A stretch of DNA of 64,000 nt from Pleodorina starrii (Eukaryota > Chlorophyta > Chlorophyceae > Chlamydomonadales > Volvocaceae). This document shows, piece after piece, positions 34,569 through 54,008 of this stretch. Both the position numbers and the translations under genes were made by a program. Where the stretch lies: the NCBI GenBank assembly GCA_030267565.1, contig BRXU01000027.1, positions 62,001 through 126,000 of the forward strand, in the 5' to 3' direction. The notes under the pieces are model-generated. The model had not been told where the DNA came from. It was given only the letters and a program-made list of their open reading frames with translations, and made no database searches. Within the stretch, counting starts at the first letter, position 1; each line of letters starts with the position of its first letter.

Positions 34569-35682
34569 GACGCAGCAGCAGCAGCAATACGCAGCAGCAC
34601 GCAGGCTTGGCTCTTGGGGTGTGCTAGGTGGCACGGGTGTGCTAGGTGTCACGGAGACGGCGACAGGTCCCTAAGAGGTCGTGACGGGGGAGGCCTGAAG
34701 AGGGTCGCACGGGGAGTGGCCCCCCTCCCGGTGATTAACGCTGTCTCCGTCCCTTGACTGTGGTGTCTTTTTTCTTACCCGCCCGGTGCCTTGCGGTAGA
34801 TGAGTGCGTGCGCGCTTGGCGAGTGGTCACACGAAGTGAAGTGAGTTGAGGGTGAGGGTAGGAGTGAGTGGGCGTGGCAGCCGCGGGGCGCGTCTCTGTG
34901 AAACGACGCTTGCTGGCCGTCCCGTCCCGTCCTTGATCTGGTTTGGGGTCCAGGGCTGCGTGTCGCGATCCCCCATGAACCGTGAACCGGGGGAGGGCTG
35001 CGGCAATGCAGCGGGACGCAGGGCAGAGGCCGGCCTCCCGCCTTCCCGCGCCGGTGTCGGCGGCGGATAGCAGGGGCAGGGAGGCAGCCGCAAGTTGGGA
35101 GTCGCCCCAGGCCCTCGTGCAGCTTTGCATCGATGTGCATTCATGATGATGTTTACTTGGGAGACGGGGACGGGGGAGGACCCCCCGGGGGGTTCAGCAG
35201 ACGTTGACATACGGGTGACGAGGTATGCATCGGGTCGTGTGTAATGAGCCATTTGGCTTTCGCATGGGTGCGCGGGCGGGCAAAGCGCTCGTCGAGGCCT
35301 CCGCTGCGCTGTGTGCGCGCCGGTACCCGGTAGACCCCCCCCCTCCCCTTCCCCACATCCGAGGGCGCAGCTCGCAGCGCGCCCTCCCCCCCCAGCCGCT
35401 GCTCTTCTCCAACGCGTCAACGCATATCTCTTCCTCTCTTGGGGGGCCTCCTCTCCAGTAACCCGGTCGCGATCTGTAGCGGGGTCTCGCGCGAGGCTTA
35501 CTGAGAGGTTGAGCCGCTTTTCACAAGCGAGCCTGCCAGCTGCCTGCGCGTCACTCTCCTGGACGTGCCCTTTTGTACAGCCCCCTGTCTTGCGCCCGCC
35601 GGCTCATACCCTTTAGAAGAGGTTTGGAGAACACCACCACCACAACAATAATACTGTAATCACGCCCCCACCCCCCTTTCCC
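34569..35682. other. SufD 3' UTR and convergent intergenic region
   Basis: G/T-rich sequence follows the SufD stop, with a TGTAA at 35240-35244 as the likely poly(A) signal. The rest lies downstream of the convergent minus-strand TLC gene. No open frame here is convincing. Confidence 0.5.
35240..35244 (+). other. Putative TGTAA poly(A) signal of SufD
   Basis: This is the first TGTAA found downstream of the SufD stop, about 670 bases away, at the end of a G/T-rich tract typical of volvocine 3' UTRs. Confidence 0.5.
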
Positions 35683-37463
35683 TCACTCCTCCTTACAAGG
35701 CACCACCTTCGCAGGCACCGCCTTGTCGCCCTTTGTCGCAATTTCCACGATCTTGTAGAACCAGACCAGCTGCAGCACGTACACAAAGATCTCGAGGCCC
35801 CAGCAGACGTGGCAGTAGCTGGCGGGCAGGACCTCCTTTGCGATTGTGAAGGAGGGCCACAGGATGGAGATGGGGCCGCCGATGACCCGGCACAGCAGGA
35901 ACGTGAGCGCGAAGAGGTTGAAGAGCGCCCACTTGACTCCCTCCAGCTGCTTCAGGCCGCTGGCGTGCAGCGCCTTGGCCGAGTGCAGGATGGGGTTGGA
36001 CAGGTCGAACAGAGCCTGCCACATCACAGACATGCGCTCCAGGGTGGTCGGGTAGCTGAGGCGGAGAGGAGACAAGGGGGAAGCGGGGAGGGCAGGGTGC
36101 GAGGAGCAGGGGGGCAGGAAGAGGATGGTAATAGCGCGGCAGGGGACGGGGCACGGCGCCGGCGGGGGGCGTGGGGCGGGGGTCAGGCCGGGGTGGCTTG
36201 TTCTGAGGTATCAGTCCGCAGTGCGAGCGCCCCCTTCCCTCCCTCGCTTCCTGGTCACCCGCGGTCTTCTCCCCTCCCCCTCCCTCCCCCCAACCCAACC
36301 AGTCTTCCTGCTCCAGATCTCATTCCCGGGCGCGCGATGGTCATGGTACCGTTATGCGGTACTATGACACCATCGCGCGCAGCACGGCACCTCCGCTTCG
36401 ACACACCGCGAGCTGCGAACTCTGTCAGGCCGTTAGCGGCCCCCCTTTGCTCCTCCGCTCTGCCTCCGGAGGATCACCCTTTGAAGCGACTTTTGGGGGG
36501 GGGGTGCGGAGATCCCAAAGCTTCGCTGCACAGGCTCCGGCCGACTGGCCGCCCAGAGACTGCCCACGGCCCTGACGACGGCGCCAACGCCCGAGATGCC
36601 CCCAACGCACTGCACCCGATCCAAAATGACGCCACCCAAAATGACACCACCAGGGGGCCGCGCTCTGGAGGCTCCAACGCGCACGCCGACGCCCGGCCCG
36701 TGCTCCTCCTTCTCCTTGCCGTGGCTCCCCCACAAAGTACAGCTCCCACCGCAGCACAGCACCCCACCCGCCCGCCCCATCGCGCCGCCATCCCGCCGTG
36801 CCGTACTCACGCGATGACGATGAGCGCCATTGTGGCGAAGTGGTGCGCCACCATGTCGGCCTTGAGTCTCGTGCCCACCCCCACCGCCAGACCCAGCAGC
36901 TCGTAAAGGTAGTAGGAGAACGCCAGCACCATGTACCAGCGCTGGCACGGCGCCACGGGGTGGTGCGGCCAGCCCGCGAAGCAGGCGGCCGTCGACCAAG
37001 GCGTGCAGCCGCCGTTGTCCGTGAGCACCACCCACCAGGCCATGCCCGTCAGGGCGACGGCGAACACCGCGATCCACGCGCTGTCGAGCACCGCGAAGGC
37101 GGCCGCGGAGGAGGAGGGGGAGGACGGCTTGGCTCGGTTGGTTGCGCGGGCGAGGCATCGTGTGAGCGGCGGCAGCAGCGCTCGCTCGGCGGCGGCGCGC
37201 AGCGCGAGGAGCAGCAGGGCCAGCCATGCAGCCAGGAGGAAGTCCTGGAGCGGCGGCGTGGTGGTGATGTGGTCGTGTGCGGACAGCAGGGTGGGCTTCT
37301 GGAGGCTGTGGGTCAGGAGGGCGCGGAGCCGGGGGACTGCGAGGTGGAGGAGGGCGGCGGCGGCGGTGGCGGTGGTGGTGGGGCTGGTGGGGCTGAGGGG
37401 AGCGTCGGCGGGGAGGGGCGCAGCGGTGGTGGCGCCCATGACGATCGCGGCCGAGCCGTCCAT
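35683..37463 (-). CDS. LAG1/TLC-domain protein, ceramide-synthase-like (copy A)
   Basis: A multi-pass membrane protein of the TRAM-LAG1-CLN8 family, whose best-known members acylate sphingoid bases at the ER. Two exons, complement 37463-36811 and 36055-35683, join in phase 2 to give 341 residues. Features in order: an Ala-rich N-terminus, hydrophobic FLLAAWLALLLLALR, GMAWWVVLTDNGGCTPWS, RWYMVLAFSYYLYELLG, then the LAG1 motif region DMVAHHFATMALIVIAY and ALFDLSNPILHSAK, then further helices and a short charged tail. The His-His pair is present. The second Asp of the usual hD-x2-D element is Asn here (D-L-S-N), so catalysis as a ceramide synthase is not certain. The 755-bp intron is unrelated to that of copy B. 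A tandem paralogue lies 2 kb upstream in the same orientation. Confidence 0.85.
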
Positions 37464-39490
37464 GGGCCCTTACAGGTACAGGGTCCTGAGGCGCAGTGCT
37501 GTGTGTGGAGGCTATCCCCGCTGGAGCGCTGCACTCGACGCTATCGGTTGCCCACGGTCACAAACGCTGACCGAAGCGCGTCCGAGGTTTCGGTGCGCTC
37601 GTGCGCGGGGAGGCGTTTCAGCTGCCGCGTCTGTCAACTCTCCGGGCGGCGATGATTTTGAAGGCGAGCTTTTGGTGAACAGCTATTCCCAGATTGTATT
37701 GGAAGGCCGACGCAGACAAGCGACAGACCCACGGGTCACAGAGGCGCAGTCCGCAGGTGCGAAGCGTTGCACGACCAGGCCCCACTACGCATGCCGTAAG
37801 GGTCAAGTTTGTATGGTTGTTGGTTTCGAGTAGATTACTGATTTGCGGCCAAGTCACTCGCTCAGCGAAGTCTCTAACTCTAGGGGACGACACGTTGGTC
37901 AAGATATTTTTGAGAAATTGTACGAGATTCTGTGCAGGGGAATCTTTCGACGTTCACTCCGAATCCATTCTTCACCCGATGCCTCCTTGCGAAGTGTGTT
38001 GGATTGCCGCTGTGCTGTGAGATATTCCTTTCATGTATGCGAACCTGAAGAGCGTCCGTGGTGGCCGTCCTGTCATCGCGAGCGTCTCGGACCGAGCCCA
38101 GTGACCGGAACGCGGTTCGAGGTCTTCTTCGAGGCCCCAAGATGATCGCCAGTACCATTTGGCCACACTCAATGCCGCGAGGTTTTCAGAGCAGCACTTG
38201 GCCGCAGGGACGAGATACTTTAAATCGGCCGGGAGTACCGAGCAACAGCACTGCCACCAGCCGGAACCCTCTTTAGCCCCCGTGATAATTCCCACGGTTT
38301 TCGGAAATCGTGCAGGATACACCCAGGCACTCCTCTGGCGCCTGCGGGGCTGCGCCAGCCATCAGCTGGGGCAACGAGGATCAGGTTGGAGGGGCGCCAA
38401 CCGCCAAGAGGTACCGCACTAGACCGCACTAGAAAAGGGGGCCGCACAGGTCAGACCCGGCCGGGCGCACCCCCAAAACGGCTCGCCCGGAGTGGTGCCC
38501 AGCATGCATCAACACAGTGCAAACGCACGGATTAGACCACAAAATAGGGCGTTGTCTCGCCCGCACTTGGTGGACCCAAACGCACGCAGGTGTAGTGGTT
38601 CCCATTCGGCCCAATCGAGCTCCCCAGGTTGGTCCCGGTACATCCGCAACAGGTCAGCAGCCAACGCCCCACAGCGCCGCAACCGCCCGCCATACCAACA
38701 ACCTGTGCCGCTCAGCTCGTCACCAAGCCTTGGCCGCATCGCTCAATTCCAGTCGAATCGCATACTCAACGCGCCGCATTGAGCGCCGCTGCGCACTGAC
38801 ACCACCGACCGCACCACGCCGCACCACGCCGCGCCCTTCTCTCCGCACACGGCCCCACGCAGTCGCCAGCGTATATACAGCAAACGGCACCGCACCGCAC
38901 GCGCGCTCTCGACCCAACCAACGATGCAAACATCGATCGCCCCAGCCCAGGACGCCCCCAACCGCCGCAAACGCGAATGCGCGCAAAATTGGCGGCGAAT
39001 ACGAACAAGGGACTCGTTCACCCGGATCCACACAGCACAACAACCGCAAACGCAACCATTCAGATTCCAGCCGCCGCCCCGCTGAGTTCAACCGAGCTGC
39101 ATAGTTTTGAGGTGGGTCGCACCGACAGCGCAGGACTTCGTGGCTTGCCTCGGGAGTCCAGCTGCACAACACGCCGCGACGGGCCCGTCGGACCAACAGG
39201 GAAGCAATAACGAGCACAGCAGCCGCCAGCGGGGCTCCATTCAACAGCGCCGGGCCAGTCACGCGCCGCGCGCCTCGCGCTTCGCCTCGCCTGGGTTCAT
39301 CGCAAGCCGCCAGCCTACCTGATTCAAACCCGGTCGCTCCCCGGGGTCTGCCGGGCTCCCCGGGCGTCGCAAACCCACAAGCGCCGGCAGCCCCCCCGCA
39401 CGAGCACGCTGTAGAGGCGCCACCGTCAACCGTACTTGTACCGCTGCTGACCCCTCCCCCGCCGCACTCTGGCACCAGCGCAAGCGCCGC
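37464..39490. other. Spacer between the two TLC genes
   Basis: It holds the promoter of copy A and the 3' UTR of copy B. From about 38500 to 39490 the plus strand is A/C-rich, so it is G/T-rich in the sense of copy B, matching a long 3' UTR. Open frames on both strands (for example 38517-39104 plus and 38720-39475 minus) have no recognisable features. A minus-strand stretch at about 37990-38310 looks somewhat protein-like but could not be tied to a gene. No TGTAA for copy B was found. Confidence 0.4.
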
Positions 39491-40672
39491 CTACTCGCTC
39501 TTGACGTCCTTGTCGCCCTTTGTCGCAATTTCCACAATCTTGTAGAACCAGACCAGCTGCAGCACGTACACAAAGATCTCGAGGCCCCAGCAGACGTGGC
39601 AGTAGCTGGCGGGCAGGACCTCCTTTGCGATTGTGAAGGAGGGCCAAAGGATGGAGATGGGGCCGCCGATGACGCGGCACAGCAGGAACGTGAGCGCGAA
39701 GAGGTTGAAGAGCGCCCACTTGACTCCCTCCAGCTGCTTCAGGCCGCTGGCGTGCAGCGCCTTGGCCGAGTGCAGGATGGGGTTGGACAGGTCGAACAGC
39801 GCCTGCCACATCACTGACATGCGCTTGAGATTAACCTGGTAGCTGCGAAAGAGGAAGGGCAAACCGAGAGGGGGATTAACGCACGGTTCGTCAGCTGCTG
39901 CGCAAGAGATGCAGAAAATTGAGTTGCGCGCCGTTGCGGGTTAGGTGGGAGGAACGGGGCCCTTTCCCAAGCTGGCAACACCAGGGAAGCAGCGGGGACC
40001 TGGGCACTCACGGCCTGGCGCCGCATTTCCAGTTGGTCTGTTGTACCGTGTTGGGCCAGGCCCCAGCACATCATCCTCAGGAGGTCCAGAAATCCAATCC
40101 ACGGCTGCCGCCCCCCTGCCCCCCTTCCCCCGCGTCCCCGCGTCCCCGCCTTGGTGCACTCACGCAATGAGGATTAGCGCCATGGTGACAACGTGATGCG
40201 CCACCATGTCAAACTTGAGCTTGGTGCCCAGGCCCAAGACGGTGCCCAGGAGCTCGTACAGGTAGTAGGCGAACGCCAGAACCATGTACCAACGCTGAGC
40301 GAGCGCAACGGCATGGTGGGGCCATTCCGCGAAGCAGGCGGTCGTGGACCATGGCGTGCAGCCACCATTGGCGGTGACCGTCACCCACCACGCAAAACCG
40401 GTCAGGCCGCCCGCAAAAGCGGCGATCCAAAGGTTGTCCAGAACTGGAAAAGCCGCTTTCCCTCCGCCGGGGCCCTTGGCACGCTCGAGGTACTGCTTGA
40501 AACCCGGAATGACAGCTCGCTCAAAGGCCAGGCGGATTACAAGTATCAATGCGGCAATCCATATCGTAACTGTGAAGTCAACGAGGTTTGGTTTTGAACC
40601 TGGTGTTCCGAGGTTTGGGAAAATGTATGTATGCAGGAAATGCTGCGACGATGTGAATTGTGGCGCTGACAT
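39491..40672 (-). CDS. LAG1/TLC-domain protein, ceramide-synthase-like (copy B)
   Basis: Tandem paralogue of the gene at 35683-37463. Two exons, complement 40672-40164 and 39842-39491, with the intron at the same place and phase, give 286 residues. The N-terminus is shorter (MSAPQFTSSQHFLHTYIFPN). It keeps GFAWWVTVTANGGCTPWS, RWYMVLAFAYYLYELLG, DMVAHHVVTMALILIAY and ALFDLSNPILHSAK. As in copy A, the second Asp of the LAG1 element is Asn. Exon 1 is only roughly half identical to copy A at the protein level, while a 318-bp block of exon 2 differs at five sites only. The tails differ (KDVKSE here). Likely an ER membrane enzyme of sphingolipid synthesis; substrate unknown. Confidence 0.85.
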
Positions 40673-41385
40673 GGTAATACACTTAATTCACTCGTGTGAA
40701 ATGTGTTGTTGAGCAATGAGTTCGGTGTTTGATCGCTTGCACAGTAAGTGTCGTGACCGTCACGAGCGAGCGTTACACCCAAAGTCAAGATGTATTTGTC
40801 GAGATCCTGCCGGTTCTCATCAAGGCGCGTGTGATCCGGGTGCACACGACTTCCACAACGCATGTCGTTCATGGCATGACGGCAAGCTTTTTTCGCAACT
40901 GATCAGCCGTTGCCGTACGGACGGAGCGCCTCTTTTCGCCGCACCTGCAGCGCCACCCGGCAGCTCTAGCAACACCTCTACAACACATGTCGCAGCATCA
41001 CATGCCCAACCCGCCCATGCACATCCGAGAACCGAAACCGGGCCGACCTGAAGACACCAAGCTCATCGCCAGCAGCCCCGACACAACCACACCCGCAGCG
41101 CCTTGACGCCCCACTCCACCGTCTCCACAATGCCTACAGGTCACGCCCTAACAACCCCAACGAATACAGCTCTTGCCACAACGTAAAGCCTCCCCGCTCC
41201 GACTCACACAACATCAACCTCAAATCCGTCCCCACCTCCATACGCCACGCAACCGCGCATATAGCCCTCGCCAACACCGCGGCACCCAACACCATCCACT
41301 CCACTCCACCACCGCCGCGCCCGCCTCTGCCCTCGGCTCCGTCTTCGCCTCCAGCTCCTCGCCCCCGCCGCCGCATCGCAACCCT
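40673..41385. other. Promoter of TLC copy B and 3' UTR of the NTF2-like gene
   Basis: The plus strand is A/C-rich from about 40900 to 41385, consistent with the G/T-rich 3' UTR of the minus-strand gene at 41386. The remainder upstream of 40672 should hold the copy B promoter. No gene was seen. Confidence 0.45.
40773..40777 (-). other. Putative TGTAA poly(A) signal of the NTF2-like gene
   Basis: TTACA on the plus strand lies about 610 bases downstream of the stop codon at 41386, at the end of the skewed 3' UTR tract. Confidence 0.5.
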
Positions 41386-43539
41386 TCACTCGCTCACGAT
41401 GCCCGCGATCCGCGCTTTGGCGCTCTCCATCCCCGCCGCCACCTTGTCCCGCACCTCCTCCGCCTTGGACACCGCCGCCGCCACCTGCGGGTGTGTCTGC
41501 ACCACCTGCTCCACGCCGCCCTGCACGGTGGAGTAGCCCGTGCTGTACCAGTCGGACAGCGTGCGCAGCGCGGGCTCCGCAAGCGCGCCAAAGGTGCCCA
41601 CCGTCCACCCCGCCGCCCAACGGAACAGGCGCGGGATGACGACGGGGATGTTGGTGAACCTGGCACGGCGGGGCGCGGGTAGAGGTAGTGTATGACTGTC
41701 CAAGGAGGCAGTGGGCTAACAGGCTGACTCAAGGGCTGGGGGCCCGAAGCGACGCCCCCCTTCTGAGGGGGCACAGGGAGAAAGGGGAACTAAGAAGAAC
41801 CTGCCCCGAGTACGGTATGCTGGCGCGGCAGCAAGGTCAAACTAGCTGTACCTTGCAGCGACGGCCGCGTGGCCGGGGTGGTGGCTGACTCTGGCGGCAT
41901 GGCCGTGAGCTGCGCCGAACTGCTGCCGCAGTCCGATGACGTGTGCGGGGTGCGATGAGGTGCGCTACGACACACCCGACTGCCGCATCAGGAGGGAGGC
42001 GGCCCCTGGGTGGGCCCTACGTGGAGCACCGCCCGAGAGGCCGAGACATGCGGGCCCCGGGGGTCCCGACCGGGAAGCTGCAGAACCACACGGGCTGGCA
42101 GGGGCACACGCTCGCTACCCGGCCCCGCCCCCGCCCCGCGCCGCTGGTCCCTGCGTCGTCTCCCGCCCCCCCCTGCCCCGCCAGCCGCAAACCCCTCTCT
42201 CACCGCTCCTGCACGCGCGACACCTTGTCGTTCCAGCTCTTGACGTGCAGCGTGACCGTGCCGCCGATGGGGATTGCGGAGGGCAGGAGCCAGGTGGCGG
42301 GCAGGAACCAGTAGCGGCGCGGCACCACGCGCAGGGTGCCCTCCACCTCCAGCTCCGCCTTGCGCTCGGCAGTGTTCATCAGGATGTGCACCAGCTGGGG
42401 GGGCAGGGAGGGGGGGTTGTAAATGTGCCATGGGTTGCTCGAGGGAGGGAGGGAGGGAGGGCCGGTTTGGTTGCCAATGAAAAAGGCGGGCCGGAATACG
42501 AGCAGGAAGGGGGCGAGGGCGCCGGGTCGGAGGAAGCGGGCCAGGGGCGAAGAGTTGTTGTGGCGAAAGCCAGCGGGGCGAAGCCGCGCACAGCCCGATC
42601 AGGGCACGGACGTGGCGCGGAAGCGTAGTCGTCGGCTCTGCGCTGCAGGCGTCCCTTCAACGCCTCATCCTTCTTCGTGGACCCCCATCAGCAATGCTGC
42701 TGAGCTCCGTGCCGCGCTGTCCTGTGCTGTGCTGTGCTGTGCTGTGAAGCGCACCTTGGGGTCGAACTGCGTGTAGGCGAACGGCGCCAGCAACTTGGCC
42801 ACCGCGCGGACCCGGTCCCGGCCGCCGGTGATGTACCTGTACGGCAACCACGTCATGCAGTGTACACCAACAACAGCCAATGGGCGCTCGCGGGTCGACA
42901 GGCGAGCGGCGGCGGTATCATGTCGCCCCAGGGGGGCGGCACTTCCTCATATCATGCACTTCACCGCCCTCCCGCATTGGAACACAACCGCCCAGCGCAG
43001 CGCGTTGAGGTGCACGATATTTGGCGCTACGACGGACACAGCGAGTGCGCACGCCGCCAGGCGACCACGCTCTGCCGTTCTGCCAGCGCGGGCCCGGGCA
43101 GGCGGGGAGGCATGCACAGCAGCCCGCACCGGGCCGCGACACTGCGCCCCCGAACCCCATGTGAAGTTGCGAGCGCAGCACCGGCAGGCAGCCGTCCCGT
43201 CCCATCCCGTCCCGTCCCATCCCTTCCGGAGGGTGAGCCCGAATCCAACCCGCAGCCAAGCGCCATCCGCTTTCTGCAATCCACATAGCAAAAGGCGTAC
43301 ATGAAGGGCGAATCGTAGACGCAGTCGGCGTCCAGCGCGCGTGTGGCCTCGTCGATGCGGTCCCAGTCGGTGGCTGCCTTGTAGGCCTGGATGGTGGAGA
43401 TGAGCTGCCGTACCTCCAGCTGAACATCCTCGGGCAGCTTTGTGATTCTAGGCAGGGACGAGGCGGCGGCGGCGGCGCCGCCGCTGGCGTTGTGATGGTG
43501 CGCGGCTGCGCTGGCAGGGTACTCGGATGCGGCTTGCAT
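41386..43539 (-). CDS. Conserved protein with probable NTF2/SnoaL-like fold
   Basis: Four exons, complement 43539-43301, 42836-42755, 42394-42204 and 41659-41386, join in phase to give 261 residues. After an Ala/His-rich start, the helix EVRQLISTIQAYKAATDWDRIDEATR and the strand DADCVYDSPFMYITGG, followed by RDRVRAVAKLLAPF, match the opening helices and first strand of an NTF2/SnoaL-like alpha-beta cone. The strands HILMNTAERKAELEVEGTLR and GGTVTLHVKSWNDKVSRVQE continue it. The C-terminus (VIPRLFRWAAGWTVGTFGAL, then an amphipathic helix rich in Ala, Lys and Glu) may bind membranes. No catalytic residues can be assigned and the function is unknown. Exon 1 uses a donor reading AT|GTACGC. The gene is head-to-head with the FAP gene. 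Confidence 0.75.
42716..42747 (+). repeat. CTGTG pentamer microsatellite
   Basis: About six tandem CTGTG units lie in the intron of the NTF2-like gene, directly beside the donor of exon 2 at 42754. Confidence 0.85.
43195..43226 (+). repeat. CCCRT pentamer microsatellite
   Basis: Tandem CCCGT/CCCAT units lie in intron 1 of the NTF2-like gene. Confidence 0.75.
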
Positions 43540-52920
<9,381 letters not shown>

Positions 52921-54008
52921 CGGGGTTTGCTGGCCTGATTCTGCTTCGGGTCAGGGCCTCGCTTTTAGGTGGGCTTGGGCTCTGGATTTTGGCACAGGGG
53001 TTCCCTCGCCCCGTAGCACAGGGCGGAGGTTTGCGTAAGGCGGGGCATCGTGAGGACATGACTGGGCTGGTGCTTTTCAAGGCGAGATGCACTGCTTTGG
53101 GCGCGATATTTCACGGTCAAGGCAGGTTTGTTCCCTCGCGAACGCCGCGGGGGAGGCATTGTACATTTTTGCTGCGAGGTTGAGAGTTCCATGGTTGGTT
53201 TCGTACGTATGATCAACGCACTTGTGACGTATGTACGCACGCTCGGAATGGTGCTGGTATGTGAAGTGTGTGCAAAGGCTTTCTTGGGGTCCTAGGGTTT
53301 ACGGGCCCATGCACATCTGTAGGCTCCGTTTGTGTTTGTGCTGGCGAGCCTACGGTATGGCGTTGTCGTGGTAACGCGGCGGGGAGGTGGTTTATAGGTG
53401 TGCGGATGCAGAGGCTATACCCGAGCGGCGCCGAACGGAATAAATGCCACTCATCATTTGCATGAGGGGGAGTCAACGCGGACAGGTCCCTTAACTTCTT
53501 GTCAATTTCGTAGCAACGGGGGCTGAGTGTGAGGGTTCGCTTCTTTATGGCTGCTAAAGGCAGCTTCTTTGCGCACACCAATGTTTGGACGCGTTTTTGT
53601 TTGTGAGCAGGGACGTATCATGAACACGCTGATGACGTCCGGCCGACCAGGAAGGCGCAACTTTCACGAGCAAACAATGGTAGACACGATCGGGAACAGT
53701 GTAACAAATTGAAATACATGTACAGGGTGGCCTGAGAGCTCAAGGCCTCGTTCCTTTCACGTTAGTAAAGGCTGCGTGCACTTGCTCTTCCAATATGCAA
53801 GCAGGTACCCAACGAACCCATGCTGCTGTGATCTTTCTCAAAATCTAGGATTACGAGTGGTGGAAACGCACGCACGTCTATGCAGCCGCCTCACGCTCTG
53901 AATTAGGTACGGCAAGTACGACTCACGTTGGTCGCTGCTGCAACAAAGCCCTTCTTTCTCATAAGGCGAATTCTTAGCGGGGCCCACGCCCAGCAGACGG
54001 ATCAAACC
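52921..54008. other. FAP 3' UTR and glutamate synthase promoter region
   Basis: A G/T-rich 3' UTR follows the FAP stop, with TGTAA at 53700-53704 as the likely poly(A) signal. The remaining 300 bases precede the glutamate synthase ATG. No other gene was seen. Confidence 0.5.
53700..53704 (+). other. Putative TGTAA poly(A) signal of FAP
   Basis: TGTAA lies about 780 bases after the stop codon, at the end of the G/T-rich tract. Confidence 0.5.

Noticed and set aside
38517..39475. Overlapping open frames on both strands between the TLC genes (195 and 251 codons)
   Set aside because: No recognisable domain or splice partner was found, and the base skew fits the 3' UTR of the minus-strand TLC copy B.
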